From Prevotella sp. UBA6994 (GTDB taxonomy: Bacteria; Bacteroidota; Bacteroidia; Bacteroidales; Bacteroidaceae), in assembly GCA_002449845.1 (NCBI GenBank), contig DJXW01000026.1, forward strand, positions 59,502 through 123,501: DNA of 64,000 bases, given 5' to 3'. Below, in pieces: positions 47,428 through 56,536 of the stretch (position 1 is its first letter; each line of letters begins with the position of its first letter). Under the pieces are notes generated by a model. The model ran no database searches, was not told the DNA's origin, and saw nothing but the letters and a program-made list of their open reading frames with translations. The position numbers were made by a program, and so were the translations under genes.

Positions 47428-48327
47428 TTATGCTTTCTGCTGAACGTATTGTGAGGGAGTAACGCCGAAATGTTTCTTGAACTGGCGTGTGAAATGTTGG
47501 GGATATTCAAACCCGAGAAGTTCGGCAGTTTCTGTGATGGTCTTGCCAGCATGAAGAAGACGAGTGGCTTGCTGCATCACATGATTGCGGATGAAGGAGA
47601 TGGCAGTATCACCTGTAGCCTGACGGATAAGGTCGCCGAAATAGTTGGGCGAGAGGAAAAGTTGTTGGGCGCAATAGTGTACAGTAGGTAAGCCGAGCTT
47701 CAGTTGACGGTTTTCAGCATAGTAATTATGGAGCAAGGCATCAAAGCGTTTCAATAGGTCGTTGTCGGCAGTGGTCTCGGTCTTGAACTGCCGTTCATAG
47801 AAACAGGCGCAGTATTCCAGTACCAGTTCGATATAGGCAGTAATGATGCGGCGCAGGTGTTCACTGTCGGGGCGAGTCCGTAATTCGTGACGAATCATCT
47901 TCAGGCAAACCTCAATGATACGAGCTTCTTCAGATGTTGTGCGGAGCGACTCGTTTTCATAATAGGAGAAGAAATGGTAGTCATGAATGCGCTTGCCTAA
48001 CTCTGTTCCATAGAGCAACTTAGGCGCAAAGAGCAACATCCATCCACGGATATTGATCGTCTCACCATTGTCACTCATGCCCCCCGTCTGACCTGGAGCC
48101 ACGCACATCAGTGAACCATTGTCGAAGTGATACTGCCCTTGTCCGTAGGTCAACGTGTAAGGACTGTCCTCAATGAGGACGATACCATAGACTTGATAGT
48201 TGTTCAGTGAATGGCGGCAATGCTCCAACTCGTCATAATGAATGACGGAAACAAGAGGATGCAGTACCTCGGCACCTACGTAGCGGGCATAGTCGTTGAC
48301 CGACTCGACATTAAGAGATTGTTTCAT
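47428..48327 (-). CDS. AraC-family transcriptional regulator (second)
   Basis: 299 residues with the same layout as its neighbour: sensor domain, then HTH (LFLSPNYFGDLIRQATG; TAELLGFEYPQHFTRQFKKHFGVTPSQYVQ). The shared YFGDLIR core marks a local duplication. It is divergent from the aldo/keto reductase gene, a likely target. Confidence 0.92.
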   Translation of the reverse strand: MKQSLNVESVNDYARYVGAEVLHPLVSVIHYDELEHCRHSLNNYQVYGIVLIEDSPYTLTYGQGQYHFDNGSLMCVAPGQTGGMSDNGETINIRGWMLLFAPKLLYGTELGKRIHDYHFFSYYENESLRTTSEEARIIEVCLKMIRHELRTRPDSEHLRRIITAYIELVLEYCACFYERQFKTETTADNDLLKRFDALLHNYYAENRQLKLGLPTVHYCAQQLFLSPNYFGDLIRQATGDTAISFIRNHVMQQATRLLHAGKTITETAELLGFEYPQHFTRQFKKHFGVTPSQYVQQKA

Positions 48328-48346
48328 AATTGTAGTTTTTGTGTGG

Positions 48347-48378
48347 CAAAGGTACGATTAAGCGAGCAAAATGCCAAA
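48347..48378 (-). promoter_or_regulatory. Promoter of the second AraC gene
   Basis: On the - strand TTTG (48375-48378) and TACCTTTG (48347-48354), 20 bp apart, match the Bacteroidota consensus. Confidence 0.7.
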
Positions 48379-48493
48379 ACTTTTTGCTTTTTTGTTCACT
48401 TCGAGAGAAGTCGTAATATGACAAAAAGTAAGATTCCGTAAAATTGGTATTTATTCCGATGATTTGGTTATGCAGTTTGGATTGATTTTGTCG

Positions 48494-48501
48494 TACCTTT
48501 G
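48494..48501 (+). promoter_or_regulatory. -7 element for the aldo/keto reductase
   Basis: TACCTTTG about 110 bp before the ATG. No -33 box at ideal spacing was seen, so activator dependence (the divergent AraC protein) is possible. Confidence 0.5.
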
Positions 48502-48611
48502 CACTCGTAAAACTCGTGCGATGATGCTCACGCTCGGCAAAGCTCAAAAGATTGGCTCTGTTCTTGTTTACTCGCATCATTGTCATTGTCAAAATTAAAC
48601 AACAGAAAAAT

Positions 48612-49547
48612 ATGAGTAAGATTGCATTAGGAACCTGGGCTTGGGGCGCAGGAGCATTCGGTGGGGACACCGTGTTTGGAAGTAAGACCGACGTGGAGAA
48701 CTTGAAGCCTGTCTTTGATGCGGCTATGAAGGCTGGACTTTCCCTTTGGGACACAGCTACGGCATACGGTATGGGCGAGTCAGAGAAGATTCTCGGCAAA
48801 CTGGCAAAAGAGTATAAACGTGAAGACGTGCAAATCTCAACGAAGTTTACTCCGCAGATTGCCGAGGTGTTTGAAAACTCCGTGGAGAAGATGGCTGATG
48901 CTTCTATCGAGCGCATGGGATGTGACTACATAGACATCTACTGGATTCACAATCCGATGGACGTGGAGCGATGGACTCCCGGATTGATTCCCCTGCTTCA
49001 GTCGGGCAAGGTGAAGCGCGTAGGTGTGTCTAACCATAACATCAAGGAGATTCAGCGTGCTAACGAAATTTTGGGCGAGGCTGGTTTCAAGGTGAGTGCT
49101 GTACAGAACCACTTTTCTTTGCTCTATCGTTCGTCAGAAAAAGGCGGCGTATTAGATTACTGCAAGGAGAACGGCATTGAGTTTTGGGCTTATATGGTGC
49201 TGGAACAGGGTGCACTCTCAGGTAAATATAATAAGGAGAATCCACTGCCCGAAGAAAGTGACCGCGGCAAGAAATACAACCCCGTACTGCCACAGTTAGA
49301 AGCTTTGACCAACGAAATGACCGAAATCGGCAAGAAATATGGTGCCTCATGCTCGCAGGTTGGCATTGCCTGGGCTATTGCCAAAGGTACGATGCCCATC
49401 ATCGGAGCCACGAAGGAACGTCACGTCATCGAGGCTGCCGAAGCTGCCAAGATTCAGTTGACTGACGAAGAAGTGGCTCGTCTGGAACAACTTGCTGATG
49501 CCACAGGAATAGATACCCGTGGTGGTTGGGAACACTCGATGGAATAA
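48612..49547 (+). CDS. Aldo/keto reductase
   Basis: 311 residues from MSKIALGTWAWGAGAFGG; the longer reading from 48552 has no family support. The catalytic tetrad is present in order: Asp and Tyr (LWDTATAYGMGESE), Lys (ISTKFTP), His (IYWIHNP), with NADPH-binding residues near the end (PIIGATKERHVIEA). Reduces an unknown carbonyl. Terminated by a strong hairpin. Confidence 0.93.
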   Translation: MSKIALGTWAWGAGAFGGDTVFGSKTDVENLKPVFDAAMKAGLSLWDTATAYGMGESEKILGKLAKEYKREDVQISTKFTPQIAEVFENSVEKMADASIERMGCDYIDIYWIHNPMDVERWTPGLIPLLQSGKVKRVGVSNHNIKEIQRANEILGEAGFKVSAVQNHFSLLYRSSEKGGVLDYCKENGIEFWAYMVLEQGALSGKYNKENPLPEESDRGKKYNPVLPQLEALTNEMTEIGKKYGASCSQVGIAWAIAKGTMPIIGATKERHVIEAAEAAKIQLTDEEVARLEQLADATGIDTRGGWEHSME

Positions 49548-49558
49548 ACCATATACAC

Positions 49559-49600
49559 AAAAAAGTGGGAGGAAGTACAGAAACTTTCTCCCACTTTTTT
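49559..49600 (+). terminator. Intrinsic terminator after aldo/keto reductase
   Basis: 13-bp stem (49559-49571 with 49588-49600) with A/T tails, 16-base loop; starts 12 bp after the stop codon. Confidence 0.85.
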
Positions 49601-49638
49601 CGTTATAGGGTGAAACCCAAAAAACGAGGCTAATCTAA

Positions 49639-49818
49639 GCCCGGTCAGTCGACAGACAACTGGGCTATGTCCCTGCTGAAATAGCTTCACCTTCGGCTCG
49701 TGAGTACATCCAGCAGGTCATCTGGTCTGTAGGTGGAATTATGCGTGGCTCGTTGCAGCCAGGCTTGAACATCGTCCGTTTCAGCGATGGGACGGTCAGG
49801 AAAATATGGCGGAGGTGA
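49639..49818 (+). pseudogene. C-terminal remnant of a secreted protein
   Basis: An open frame of 59 residues without a good start ends GLNIVRFSDGTVRKIWRR. That pattern resembles the GxNIVRxSDGTxRK tail of type IX-secreted Prevotella proteins. Nothing upstream in frame encodes the body of such a protein, so it reads as a leftover end. It fills the gap between the aldo/keto reductase terminator and the WYL gene. Confidence 0.4.
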
Positions 49819-49867
49819 AAATCTGCAGCTCGTCATCGTGCTCAGCAATTCACATTAAATCATCTGC

Positions 49868-50770
49868 CTAATGGTTATACCGTTGGTACATATCCTTGAT
49901 AATGATTCTTATCCTATCCCTGAAAGACTGAGGCTGAAGGACTTCAAAAACCTCGCGATGCGAAAGAATTTCTTGCTCAAAGTCGTAGGTGGGCTTCAAA
50001 TTGTATTCAAAGATGGAATAATCGGGTGTAGTGGTTGTCTCTCGTTGGGAATGGTGGAGTGGAAGAGAGCGCACGTATTTCACCTGACTGCTTGCCACCT
50101 TGATGACGATATGCTCGCAGGGCAGTCCGTCCTCGATGATGATGCCGAAGGAGTCGCGATAGTAGTCATTGATGTCAAAGTCCGTTGGATATTTGAAGGT
50201 TTGTTCTCCTACGGTAAAAGTGCTGATGCGGTCGGCAGCGAAGATTAGTATTTTCTCATCGTCGAGTGGTTTCCCCACAATATACCATCGTTGGCGGAAC
50301 AATTTCAGGGCGTAGGGCATGAGCGAATGTTGTGTTGGCATATCACGGTCGAAACTTTGATAAGTAAAAGAAACGACTTTGTTTTCGCGCAGCGCCTGAA
50401 TGATGTCGGGTAGGAAAGGTTCGCTGGAAGGAATGTATTCCAGTGCAATCTGTTTTTCCAAATCCTCAGCTTCCCGAACAATGGAACTTACAGCCACGCT
50501 GTTGACGAGCCATCGGCGCAATTCGCCGTTGCAGAAACTGCTGTCGTCCTCCACATGGTAGGTATTGTCGCGTTTGTCACAAACGATGTTCAGGTTGAAC
50601 AGCATCTCAATTTCCTTGCGGTGGTAGTCGAAAGTACGACGTGGAATGTCTTTCCCATCGTACAGGTAGCAGTCACGCCATCGCTCATTCAGTTCCTTTA
50701 GCGTGATGCGCTTCATGCGATAGATGGTTGTCAATTCCCAAATATAGCGAGCAAATAGATTCTTGGCCAT
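49868..50770 (-). CDS. WYL-domain transcriptional regulator
   Basis: 300 residues from MAKNLFARYIWELTTIY (start chosen for its family fit and the promoter just upstream). N-terminal winged-helix region (residues about 10-65: LKELNERWRD...RRTFDYHRKEIEMLF), WYL domain (about 120-210: VSFTYQSFD...YALKLFRQRWYIVGK), and WCX C-terminal part. WYL proteins sense nucleic-acid or nucleotide ligands and often repress defence genes. Divergent from a GIY-YIG gene across 103 bp. Confidence 0.88.
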   Translation of the reverse strand: MAKNLFARYIWELTTIYRMKRITLKELNERWRDCYLYDGKDIPRRTFDYHRKEIEMLFNLNIVCDKRDNTYHVEDDSSFCNGELRRWLVNSVAVSSIVREAEDLEKQIALEYIPSSEPFLPDIIQALRENKVVSFTYQSFDRDMPTQHSLMPYALKLFRQRWYIVGKPLDDEKILIFAADRISTFTVGEQTFKYPTDFDINDYYRDSFGIIIEDGLPCEHIVIKVASSQVKYVRSLPLHHSQRETTTTPDYSIFEYNLKPTYDFEQEILSHREVFEVLQPQSFRDRIRIIIKDMYQRYNH

Positions 50771-50787
50771 AGCATAATCGTTTTGTG

Positions 50788-50847
50788 CAAAAGTACGAAA
50801 TAAAACGAGACTGTGCAATGTTTTTGCCAAGATAATGTGTATCTTTG
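50788..50847. promoter_or_regulatory. Divergent promoters between WYL and GIY-YIG genes
   Basis: On the - strand TTG (50816-50818) and TACTTTTG (50788-50795) are 20 bp apart. On the + strand a -7 box TATCTTTG lies at 50840-50847, with no well-spaced -33. Overlapping control regions make regulation of the divergent gene by the WYL protein plausible. Confidence 0.6.
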
Positions 50848-50873
50848 CAAACGTTATAACTAAAAGAAAAAAC

Positions 50874-51734
50874 ATGGATAGGATTATATCAATTAGAGAA
50901 TTACTGAGTCTAAGAGGGCTTGATGTAAACAAAAGAATAAAAGTTGTGCGCCACAAAGATGCACGTAAAGAAGTTGTTGTCAATGGAAAGCTTGAACAAG
51001 GAAATCCTTATGACTGGTATCGCTACAACAGAGAACTGTTTATAGAATATCAGAGTGAACAAGGTAGAGATGTGTTCAAAGACGTTGATTACATTGTTTC
51101 TTTTATTGGAGAACAGGGTACAACTGCGAGGTTTGTCGGTGTATACCATATTGATGGATTGGAAATGAAGACTTTCCCTGATGGTGCATCTTGTTATTAC
51201 TATAGAATGACGCAGCTGACCGGATTCGAAGCATTAGAAGAGCGAATCATTATTGACTGGGGAAAGGGAACTTTGTCTTGGAACCAATGGCTAACAAAAG
51301 ACAAAGATAAAGAGGTCATTGAAATTACGCCTGGATTTGATAACGTATTTCCAGGATATGAAAAGGTCCTGCTTAGATTAGGGGATTTACAAAACATCAT
51401 CAAGAAAGAATATCCCGAATGGAAAAAAATGTTGAGTGCTGTTAATTGCGTTTATGTAATTTCAGATAGAAAATCAAAATCCTTATATGTAGGCTCTACA
51501 TATAACCAAGAAGGTATTTGGGGACGTTGGAAGATATATGCTGATACAGGCGGACATGGGAATGACATTACATTAAAGAAACTTTGTAATGAAGATCCAC
51601 AATACGGTAATAACTTTTCTTGGTCGATATTGGAAATCTTGCCTCTGAACATTAGCCTTGATGAGGCTGTAACTATTGAGACACGCTATAAAAACAAATT
51701 GGGACGAGAAGTTTGTTCTCTGAACAACAATTAG
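50874..51734 (+). CDS. GIY-YIG nuclease-domain protein
   Basis: 286 residues from MDRIISIRELLSLRGLDV (ATG 50835 would precede the -7 box closely and is unlikely). The C-terminal 95 residues carry a GIY-YIG-like fold: NCVYVISD...SLYVGSTYN, then Arg in IWGRWKIYADTGG and Glu in AVTIETRYKNKLG. The N-terminal 190 residues are unrecognised, with a YDWYRYNRE/DYIVSFIGE pattern. Could be a DNA-cleaving defence or repair protein. Confidence 0.72.
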   Translation: MDRIISIRELLSLRGLDVNKRIKVVRHKDARKEVVVNGKLEQGNPYDWYRYNRELFIEYQSEQGRDVFKDVDYIVSFIGEQGTTARFVGVYHIDGLEMKTFPDGASCYYYRMTQLTGFEALEERIIIDWGKGTLSWNQWLTKDKDKEVIEITPGFDNVFPGYEKVLLRLGDLQNIIKKEYPEWKKMLSAVNCVYVISDRKSKSLYVGSTYNQEGIWGRWKIYADTGGHGNDITLKKLCNEDPQYGNNFSWSILEILPLNISLDEAVTIETRYKNKLGREVCSLNNN

Positions 51735-51776
51735 TTTTTTTGGATTACTGTGCAACGTTCTTGCCGCACCGCCCAT

Positions 51777-51784
51777 TACCTTTG
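51777..51784 (+). promoter_or_regulatory. -7 element for the YopX-like gene
   Basis: TACCTTTG 26 bp upstream of the ATG, so the YopX-like gene probably has its own start point. Confidence 0.5.
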
Positions 51785-51810
51785 CATCGTCAAACTAAAA
51801 AAGAATAAAG

Positions 51811-52599
51811 ATGAAAACAAAGGTAATGTGCTGCGCGGAGGACTTTCAAGAGAGAGTCGAGCAGTTTCTGGATGATATCCTGTTGGGCGTTGACATAGAG
51901 AATTACGACGACGTTCAGGTGAGATTTCTTTGGGCACCAAGGAAGTTCCGAATTGGCGGTTTGGCAGACTTGTTTGTCTATCGTGGGCAGTGGTACTATT
52001 GGACGAATAACAAGCAGGGCAAAGACTATATGACGCTTGCCGACTTTGAATTGACTGGCCGACTTGCCTATCTGGAAATATTCGGCGACATTAAGATTTA
52101 TCCCGTTGCCTTTGCTGGTTTCTATACGGGCTATATTGACGACCGAGGGCAGAAAATCTATACTGGCGACGTGGTGAAAGCCACGATGACTACAAATGTG
52201 GCGGTTCCCTCTTCTGGAGGAAGAACCCGTGCCAAAGTGTTCAACGGAAAGCCCAATGACGGATTTACGACCATCGTAGGAGTCAACAGTTTTGCAGGCA
52301 GGCGTGATGACTATTACTACATTCTTGACAACTGCCCCATTGCCATGAAATACACGACGAGCGTTAGAGTGATCGGCAACGTCTTCTACGACTTAGACCG
52401 TAACAATCCGACGGTGGATATACGGGAGCGTTGCGCTATGCTCGCCTTCCCTTATAAAATTAATTTACGCAATCTACACATCAAGATGGCTCATGCTCCC
52501 TATTATGCCAAGACCACATGGCAAGAAAAAGCTTTGCATATACTCACTGGAGAAACGAACTACGAAGATTTGCCTATAGACTTGGGAACAAATGAATAG
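51811..52599 (+). CDS. YopX-like phage-type protein
   Basis: 262 residues. The middle carries GYIDDRGQKIYTGDVVKA, the YopX-domain hallmark, in a protein longer than most YopX proteins. YopX proteins come from phages and are of unknown function. The flanking parts (YDDVQVRFLWAPRKFRIGG; TSVRVIGNVFYDLDRN) are unrecognised, though VRVIGNVFYD resembles the usual YopX C-terminal line. Suggests phage or mobile ancestry for this patch. Confidence 0.6.
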   Translation: MKTKVMCCAEDFQERVEQFLDDILLGVDIENYDDVQVRFLWAPRKFRIGGLADLFVYRGQWYYWTNNKQGKDYMTLADFELTGRLAYLEIFGDIKIYPVAFAGFYTGYIDDRGQKIYTGDVVKATMTTNVAVPSSGGRTRAKVFNGKPNDGFTTIVGVNSFAGRRDDYYYILDNCPIAMKYTTSVRVIGNVFYDLDRNNPTVDIRERCAMLAFPYKINLRNLHIKMAHAPYYAKTTWQEKALHILTGETNYEDLPIDLGTNE

Positions 52600-52709
52600 T
52601 ATCTCCCTTAACCATCACTACCGTTAATTATAGTTACCAGAGTATGCGATTCCGTAAAATGTGTCGGAAAATCAGTAATTAAGGTAAATGGTTTTCTGCA
52701 TTTTCTTCG

Positions 52710-52717
52710 TACTTTTG
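52710..52717 (+). promoter_or_regulatory. -7 element of the amidohydrolase operon
   Basis: TACTTTTG 15 bp before the amidohydrolase ATG; no matching -33 box. Confidence 0.5.
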
Positions 52718-52732
52718 CAACAAAGTTTTTGA

Positions 52733-54172
52733 ATGATGAAAAGATTGACAATTGTTTTAATATGCCTTTTATCTATAATAGATTTGAAGGCTCAGCAAGT
52801 AATCGATGTTCATAGCCACATCATTACTCCAGAGTTTCTGTCATCTCTCGAAGCAGAGGGAAGATTGATGGACGAGGGATTTCCTTTGCCGAAGTACGAT
52901 GTAAGGGAACATCTGAAATGGATGGACGAAGCGGGTGTTCAGACTTCTGTATTGACATTAGCTGCTCCACAGCCATATCTTACTCACGGTAACTCTTCAA
53001 AAGGTGAGGGGAGTGGATACGCTGTTGTCAGAAAGTGCAACGAGGTAGCTGCGAAATTAAAGCAAGAACATCCTGGCAGATTCATGTTTTGTGCAGCCTT
53101 GCCGTTACCCGATGTTGACGCTGCCATTCGCGAAGCTATTTATGCTTTGGATACATTGAATGCTGATGGTATCAAGTTGGCAACAAACGTACAAGGACAG
53201 TACCTTGGTGCTCCGGAACTGGATAAATTGTTCTCTGTACTCAATGAACGTAAAGCCGTAGTGATTCTGCATCCCCATCGTCCAGAGCCTGTGAATCATC
53301 AGGTGATGCAACAGACACCACTCGCCATGCAGGAATATCTCTCCGAAACCACTCGCGCCGTATCAAATATGATTAGCCGCAATGTCCTTGCCCGCTATCC
53401 AAAGGTCAAGGTAGTGGTGCCTCATTGTGGAGCCTATCTTCCACTGTCAGTTCCTCGTATGAAGTCGTTGGCTCCCGTGATGCAAAAGAATCAAATGGTG
53501 GGAGAAATAGACTGGGAAAAGAATCTTGCAGCTCTCTATTACGATCTTGCAGGAGCACATTCGCCTGAAGTAATCCGAATGTTGCTCACCATTACCACGC
53601 CAGACCATCTGCTCTATGGCTCCGATTATCCATACGTGGCTCCACAGGTGTTGACCGCCAGTCTGAAAAGAATGCAACAATATCTCACTACAGAGCCTGA
53701 CCTTGCACCATATAAAGAAATGATACTGTATAAGAATGCAAGGAACCTCTTTTTCTCTTCAAAGGGTGAGGGGAGTAATTACCAACGGGATGGAGCATCT
53801 GCCGCAAAAGTGACTAATCCTTTCTCTTTGGGAGAGGAGTCAGAGAAAAAGCTTATTTGCCGTTTGGCTGAAATCGAGGTCTATCCACAGCATCTTACTG
53901 AATATCTTGCTTTCGCCAATGAGGTTGACCGACTAAGTGTGGAGCGTGAGCCAGGTGTCGTTTGTCTCTTCCCAATGCAGAGTGCCGAGGACTCAACACA
54001 TATTCGCATCCTTGAAATCTATGCTTCTGAGGAGGCTTATCAGCAGCATTTGAAAACCGACCATTTTCAGAAGTACAAACAGGGCACGATGCACATGGTG
54101 AAAAGTTTGAAACTGCCCACCATGCAGCCACTCGATCCCGAAACCATGAAACTGATATTCAAAAAACGATAA
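52733..54172 (+). CDS. Exported amidohydrolase fused to an ABM-type monooxygenase domain
   Basis: 479 residues with a signal peptide (LICLLSIIDLKAQQ). The amidohydrolase_2 domain (about 23-345) starts with the metal-binding IDVHSHI (His27, His29), has VPHCGAYLP and ends with LLYGSDYPYVAP, like ACMSD-type decarboxylases. The last 105 residues form an antibiotic-biosynthesis-monooxygenase domain (RLAEIEVYPQHLTEYLAFA...ILEIYASEEAYQQHLKTDHFQKY). The linker (SSKGEGSNYQ...FSLGEESEK) and an earlier loop (NSSKGEGSG) are encoded by a repeated DNA word. First gene of an exported-enzyme operon. Confidence 0.85.
   Translation: MMKRLTIVLICLLSIIDLKAQQVIDVHSHIITPEFLSSLEAEGRLMDEGFPLPKYDVREHLKWMDEAGVQTSVLTLAAPQPYLTHGNSSKGEGSGYAVVRKCNEVAAKLKQEHPGRFMFCAALPLPDVDAAIREAIYALDTLNADGIKLATNVQGQYLGAPELDKLFSVLNERKAVVILHPHRPEPVNHQVMQQTPLAMQEYLSETTRAVSNMISRNVLARYPKVKVVVPHCGAYLPLSVPRMKSLAPVMQKNQMVGEIDWEKNLAALYYDLAGAHSPEVIRMLLTITTPDHLLYGSDYPYVAPQVLTASLKRMQQYLTTEPDLAPYKEMILYKNARNLFFSSKGEGSNYQRDGASAAKVTNPFSLGEESEKKLICRLAEIEVYPQHLTEYLAFANEVDRLSVEREPGVVCLFPMQSAEDSTHIRILEIYASEEAYQQHLKTDHFQKYKQGTMHMVKSLKLPTMQPLDPETMKLIFKKR
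52993..53776. repeat. 22-bp repeat pair inside the amidohydrolase gene
   Basis: 52993-53014 and 53755-53776 are identical at 21 of 22 positions (core GGTGAGGGGAGT), each coding SSKGEGS. The second is followed at about 53820 by a related GGGAGAGGAGT word. Both fall in likely surface loops or linkers. Confidence 0.75.
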
Positions 54173-54175
54173 TAA

Positions 54176-55426
54176 ATGAGGATTATTACCACCGTTATTG
54201 CACTGCTCATGGCAGTTGCTAACATTAATGCACAAGAAAACATGAAAGAGAATGTAGATTTGAATAATCGACTCGTGCTCGGTCATCAGCAAACGGATTT
54301 GCATGACGCTTGCCCAAACGTCGATTTTAATGTGTGGCCGAAAGGCGAACTGAACAGCGCCTATGCCAAGTATTTCATCGGTAACAGTTATCTGGCTCCA
54401 CTTGATGCTGAAAACGGTGGACCTGTGAACGTTACCTTTGAACCGCGATGCCGCAACAATTGGCACATTCACCATAAATCGGTGCAGGTGCTCATTTGTG
54501 TGGCTGGTCAAGGCTGGTATGTAGAAGAGGGGAAAGACCCCGTGGTACTGCGCCCAGGCGTGGTGGTGGCAATCCCTGCAGAGGCGAAACATTGGCACGG
54601 AGCAGCCAAAGACTCGTGGATGCAGCATATCACATACATGACAAAAGTTGAAGAAGGAGCTTCCAACGAATGGCTGGAACCTGTCTTGGATGAAGAGTAC
54701 GATAAATTGCCCGCCAGCAATGCACTTCTCAGTGTGACCGACCCTGAGTATATGCAACGTTTCAATGCTTTTGCCTACGGTGAGGTGGTAGAGCAAGTTA
54801 AAACTCGCCTTGATGACCACACCCGCTATATCTGCTATCTGGCTACGCTCTTAGGTTGTCAGGGTATAGACGAATATCGCGAACTGCTGCCCGAAGCACT
54901 GAACAAAGGTGTGACACCTGTTGAAGTGAAAGAAATCGTCTATCAAGCTACAGCATACTTGGGTATGGGACGTGTCCGTCCGTTCCTGACGGCAACCAAC
55001 GAGATTCTCACTGCTCGTGGTATTGCTCTTCCGCTGACTTCTCAGTCAACAACTACGATGGAAACTCGTCGTGAGGCTGGTACTCAGGCACAGGTGGACT
55101 GCTTCGGCGACGGAATGCGCGACTTCTGGAAGTCGGGACCCGAAGATAGCCGTCATATCAACAAATGGTTGGCTGACAACTGTTTCGGTGATTATTACAC
55201 CCGTAAGGGACTCAACTTGAAAATGAGAGAATTGATTACGTTTTGTTTCCTTGCTGCCCAAGGTGGATGTGAGCCACAGTTGAAGGGGCACATCGCAGGC
55301 AACTACCACGTAGGAAACAACAAGGACATGCTCATTGCTGTCATTTCTTCCAACCTTCCTTTCATTGGTTATCCTCGTACCCTCAATGCGCTCAATTGCA
55401 TCCGTAGTGTAGAGTCGGGAAATTAA
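54176..55426 (+). CDS. Exported cupin-carboxymuconolactone decarboxylase fusion
   Basis: 416 residues with a signal peptide (LLMAVANINAQ). An N-terminal cupin (about 75-150) has metal ligands in NNWHIHHKSVQ and KHWHGAA. Two CMD-like repeats follow: RLDDHTRYICYLATLLGCQG with EVKEIVYQATAYLGMGR, then LNLKMRELITFCFLAAQGGCEPQLKGHI. CMD proteins act in aromatic-ring metabolism or as peroxidase-like enzymes; the exact reaction is unknown. Starts 3 bp after the amidohydrolase stop. Confidence 0.83.
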   Translation: MRIITTVIALLMAVANINAQENMKENVDLNNRLVLGHQQTDLHDACPNVDFNVWPKGELNSAYAKYFIGNSYLAPLDAENGGPVNVTFEPRCRNNWHIHHKSVQVLICVAGQGWYVEEGKDPVVLRPGVVVAIPAEAKHWHGAAKDSWMQHITYMTKVEEGASNEWLEPVLDEEYDKLPASNALLSVTDPEYMQRFNAFAYGEVVEQVKTRLDDHTRYICYLATLLGCQGIDEYRELLPEALNKGVTPVEVKEIVYQATAYLGMGRVRPFLTATNEILTARGIALPLTSQSTTTMETRREAGTQAQVDCFGDGMRDFWKSGPEDSRHINKWLADNCFGDYYTRKGLNLKMRELITFCFLAAQGGCEPQLKGHIAGNYHVGNNKDMLIAVISSNLPFIGYPRTLNALNCIRSVESGN

Positions 55427-55441
55427 ATACAGATTTCAATC

Positions 55442-56512
55442 ATGAAGAAAACAATCCTATTTCTCATGCTATTGCTGACCGCCAGTTTGTCGTCGGTTCA
55501 AGCAAAAACATTGGTGGCGTACTATAGTTACACGGGTAACTGCAAGGCAATTGCCAGCGCACTATCTAAGCAAATAACGACTGACGTGCTGGAGATTCAA
55601 CCTGCAGAGAAAGGGCTGCGGTACGAGGCGAACAACTATGCTTTAGGTACTCAATTGCTCAATGCCATCAAAGCCAATCCCAATGATGTGAACAGCTATC
55701 CAGCTATTGATCCTGTAAACTGTTCGATAAAAGATTATCAGAACGTCATCATCGTCACTCCGTTGTGGTGGAGTCAGATGGCTGCTCCAATGCAGACTTT
55801 TCTATTTAATTATGGAAGACAGATGGCAGGCAAGAATGTCGGACTGATTGTGTCGAGTGCCAGTAGCGGCATCAGTGGAGTGGAAGCTGACTGCAAACGA
55901 TTGGTGCCCAATGGCAATTACTATAACAAGAGTCTATGGATACGTTCGTCACAAGTAGCAAAAGCCTCTTCGTTAGTCAGCGAGTGGCTGCAACAGATCA
56001 ACTTCATGGATAATAACACGTCAAACAATATGATGATAAAGGTATCGGATGGTTCGAATACTATCACCTATGAACTGAATGAGACCAGTGCTGCCAAGTC
56101 GCTCTACCAGATGCTGCCCTTAGAGGTGACGGTACAAAACTACAGTAACAATGAGAAAATATTCTATCCTCCTACGGCTATCAGCTATGGAGCCGACTGC
56201 ATCGAGGGTGACTGCCCAGCCGGAACGTTGGCATTGTTCTCGCCATGGGGTAATGTCGTGATGTACTACGGTGCGGCTAATCGTTATAGTGGTCTGTACA
56301 TCCTCGGTAAAGCTGTTAATGGAGCGAATAACATCAGCAGACTCACGGGAACCATTCGTGTAGAGGCTGTAGGAGACACTTCTGGCATTTCGCAGATGAA
56401 AACCGATAACGAAGACAATGCTTCAAGAGCATATACTCTGAATGGGATGACCGCAGCGAAAGAGTCAACGGGCATTATCATCAGGGATGGAAAGAAATAT
56501 ATGGTAAAATAA
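55442..56512 (+). CDS. Exported flavodoxin with cyclophilin-like domain
   Basis: 356 residues. The signal peptide (LTASLSSVQA) precedes a flavodoxin domain (TLVAYYSYTGNCKAIA phosphate loop; TPLWWSQMAAPMQTFLF). Then comes a cyclophilin-like barrel (about 195-310: MMIKVSDGSNTITYELN...YSGLYILGKAVNG) and a short type IX-like tail (GIIIRDGKKYMVK). An exported flavin electron carrier suits the redox character of the operon. Follows the CMD gene by 15 bp. Confidence 0.85.
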   Translation: MKKTILFLMLLLTASLSSVQAKTLVAYYSYTGNCKAIASALSKQITTDVLEIQPAEKGLRYEANNYALGTQLLNAIKANPNDVNSYPAIDPVNCSIKDYQNVIIVTPLWWSQMAAPMQTFLFNYGRQMAGKNVGLIVSSASSGISGVEADCKRLVPNGNYYNKSLWIRSSQVAKASSLVSEWLQQINFMDNNTSNNMMIKVSDGSNTITYELNETSAAKSLYQMLPLEVTVQNYSNNEKIFYPPTAISYGADCIEGDCPAGTLALFSPWGNVVMYYGAANRYSGLYILGKAVNGANNISRLTGTIRVEAVGDTSGISQMKTDNEDNASRAYTLNGMTAAKESTGIIIRDGKKYMVK

Positions 56513-56536
56513 CATGATTTAAATACTAAGACAATT

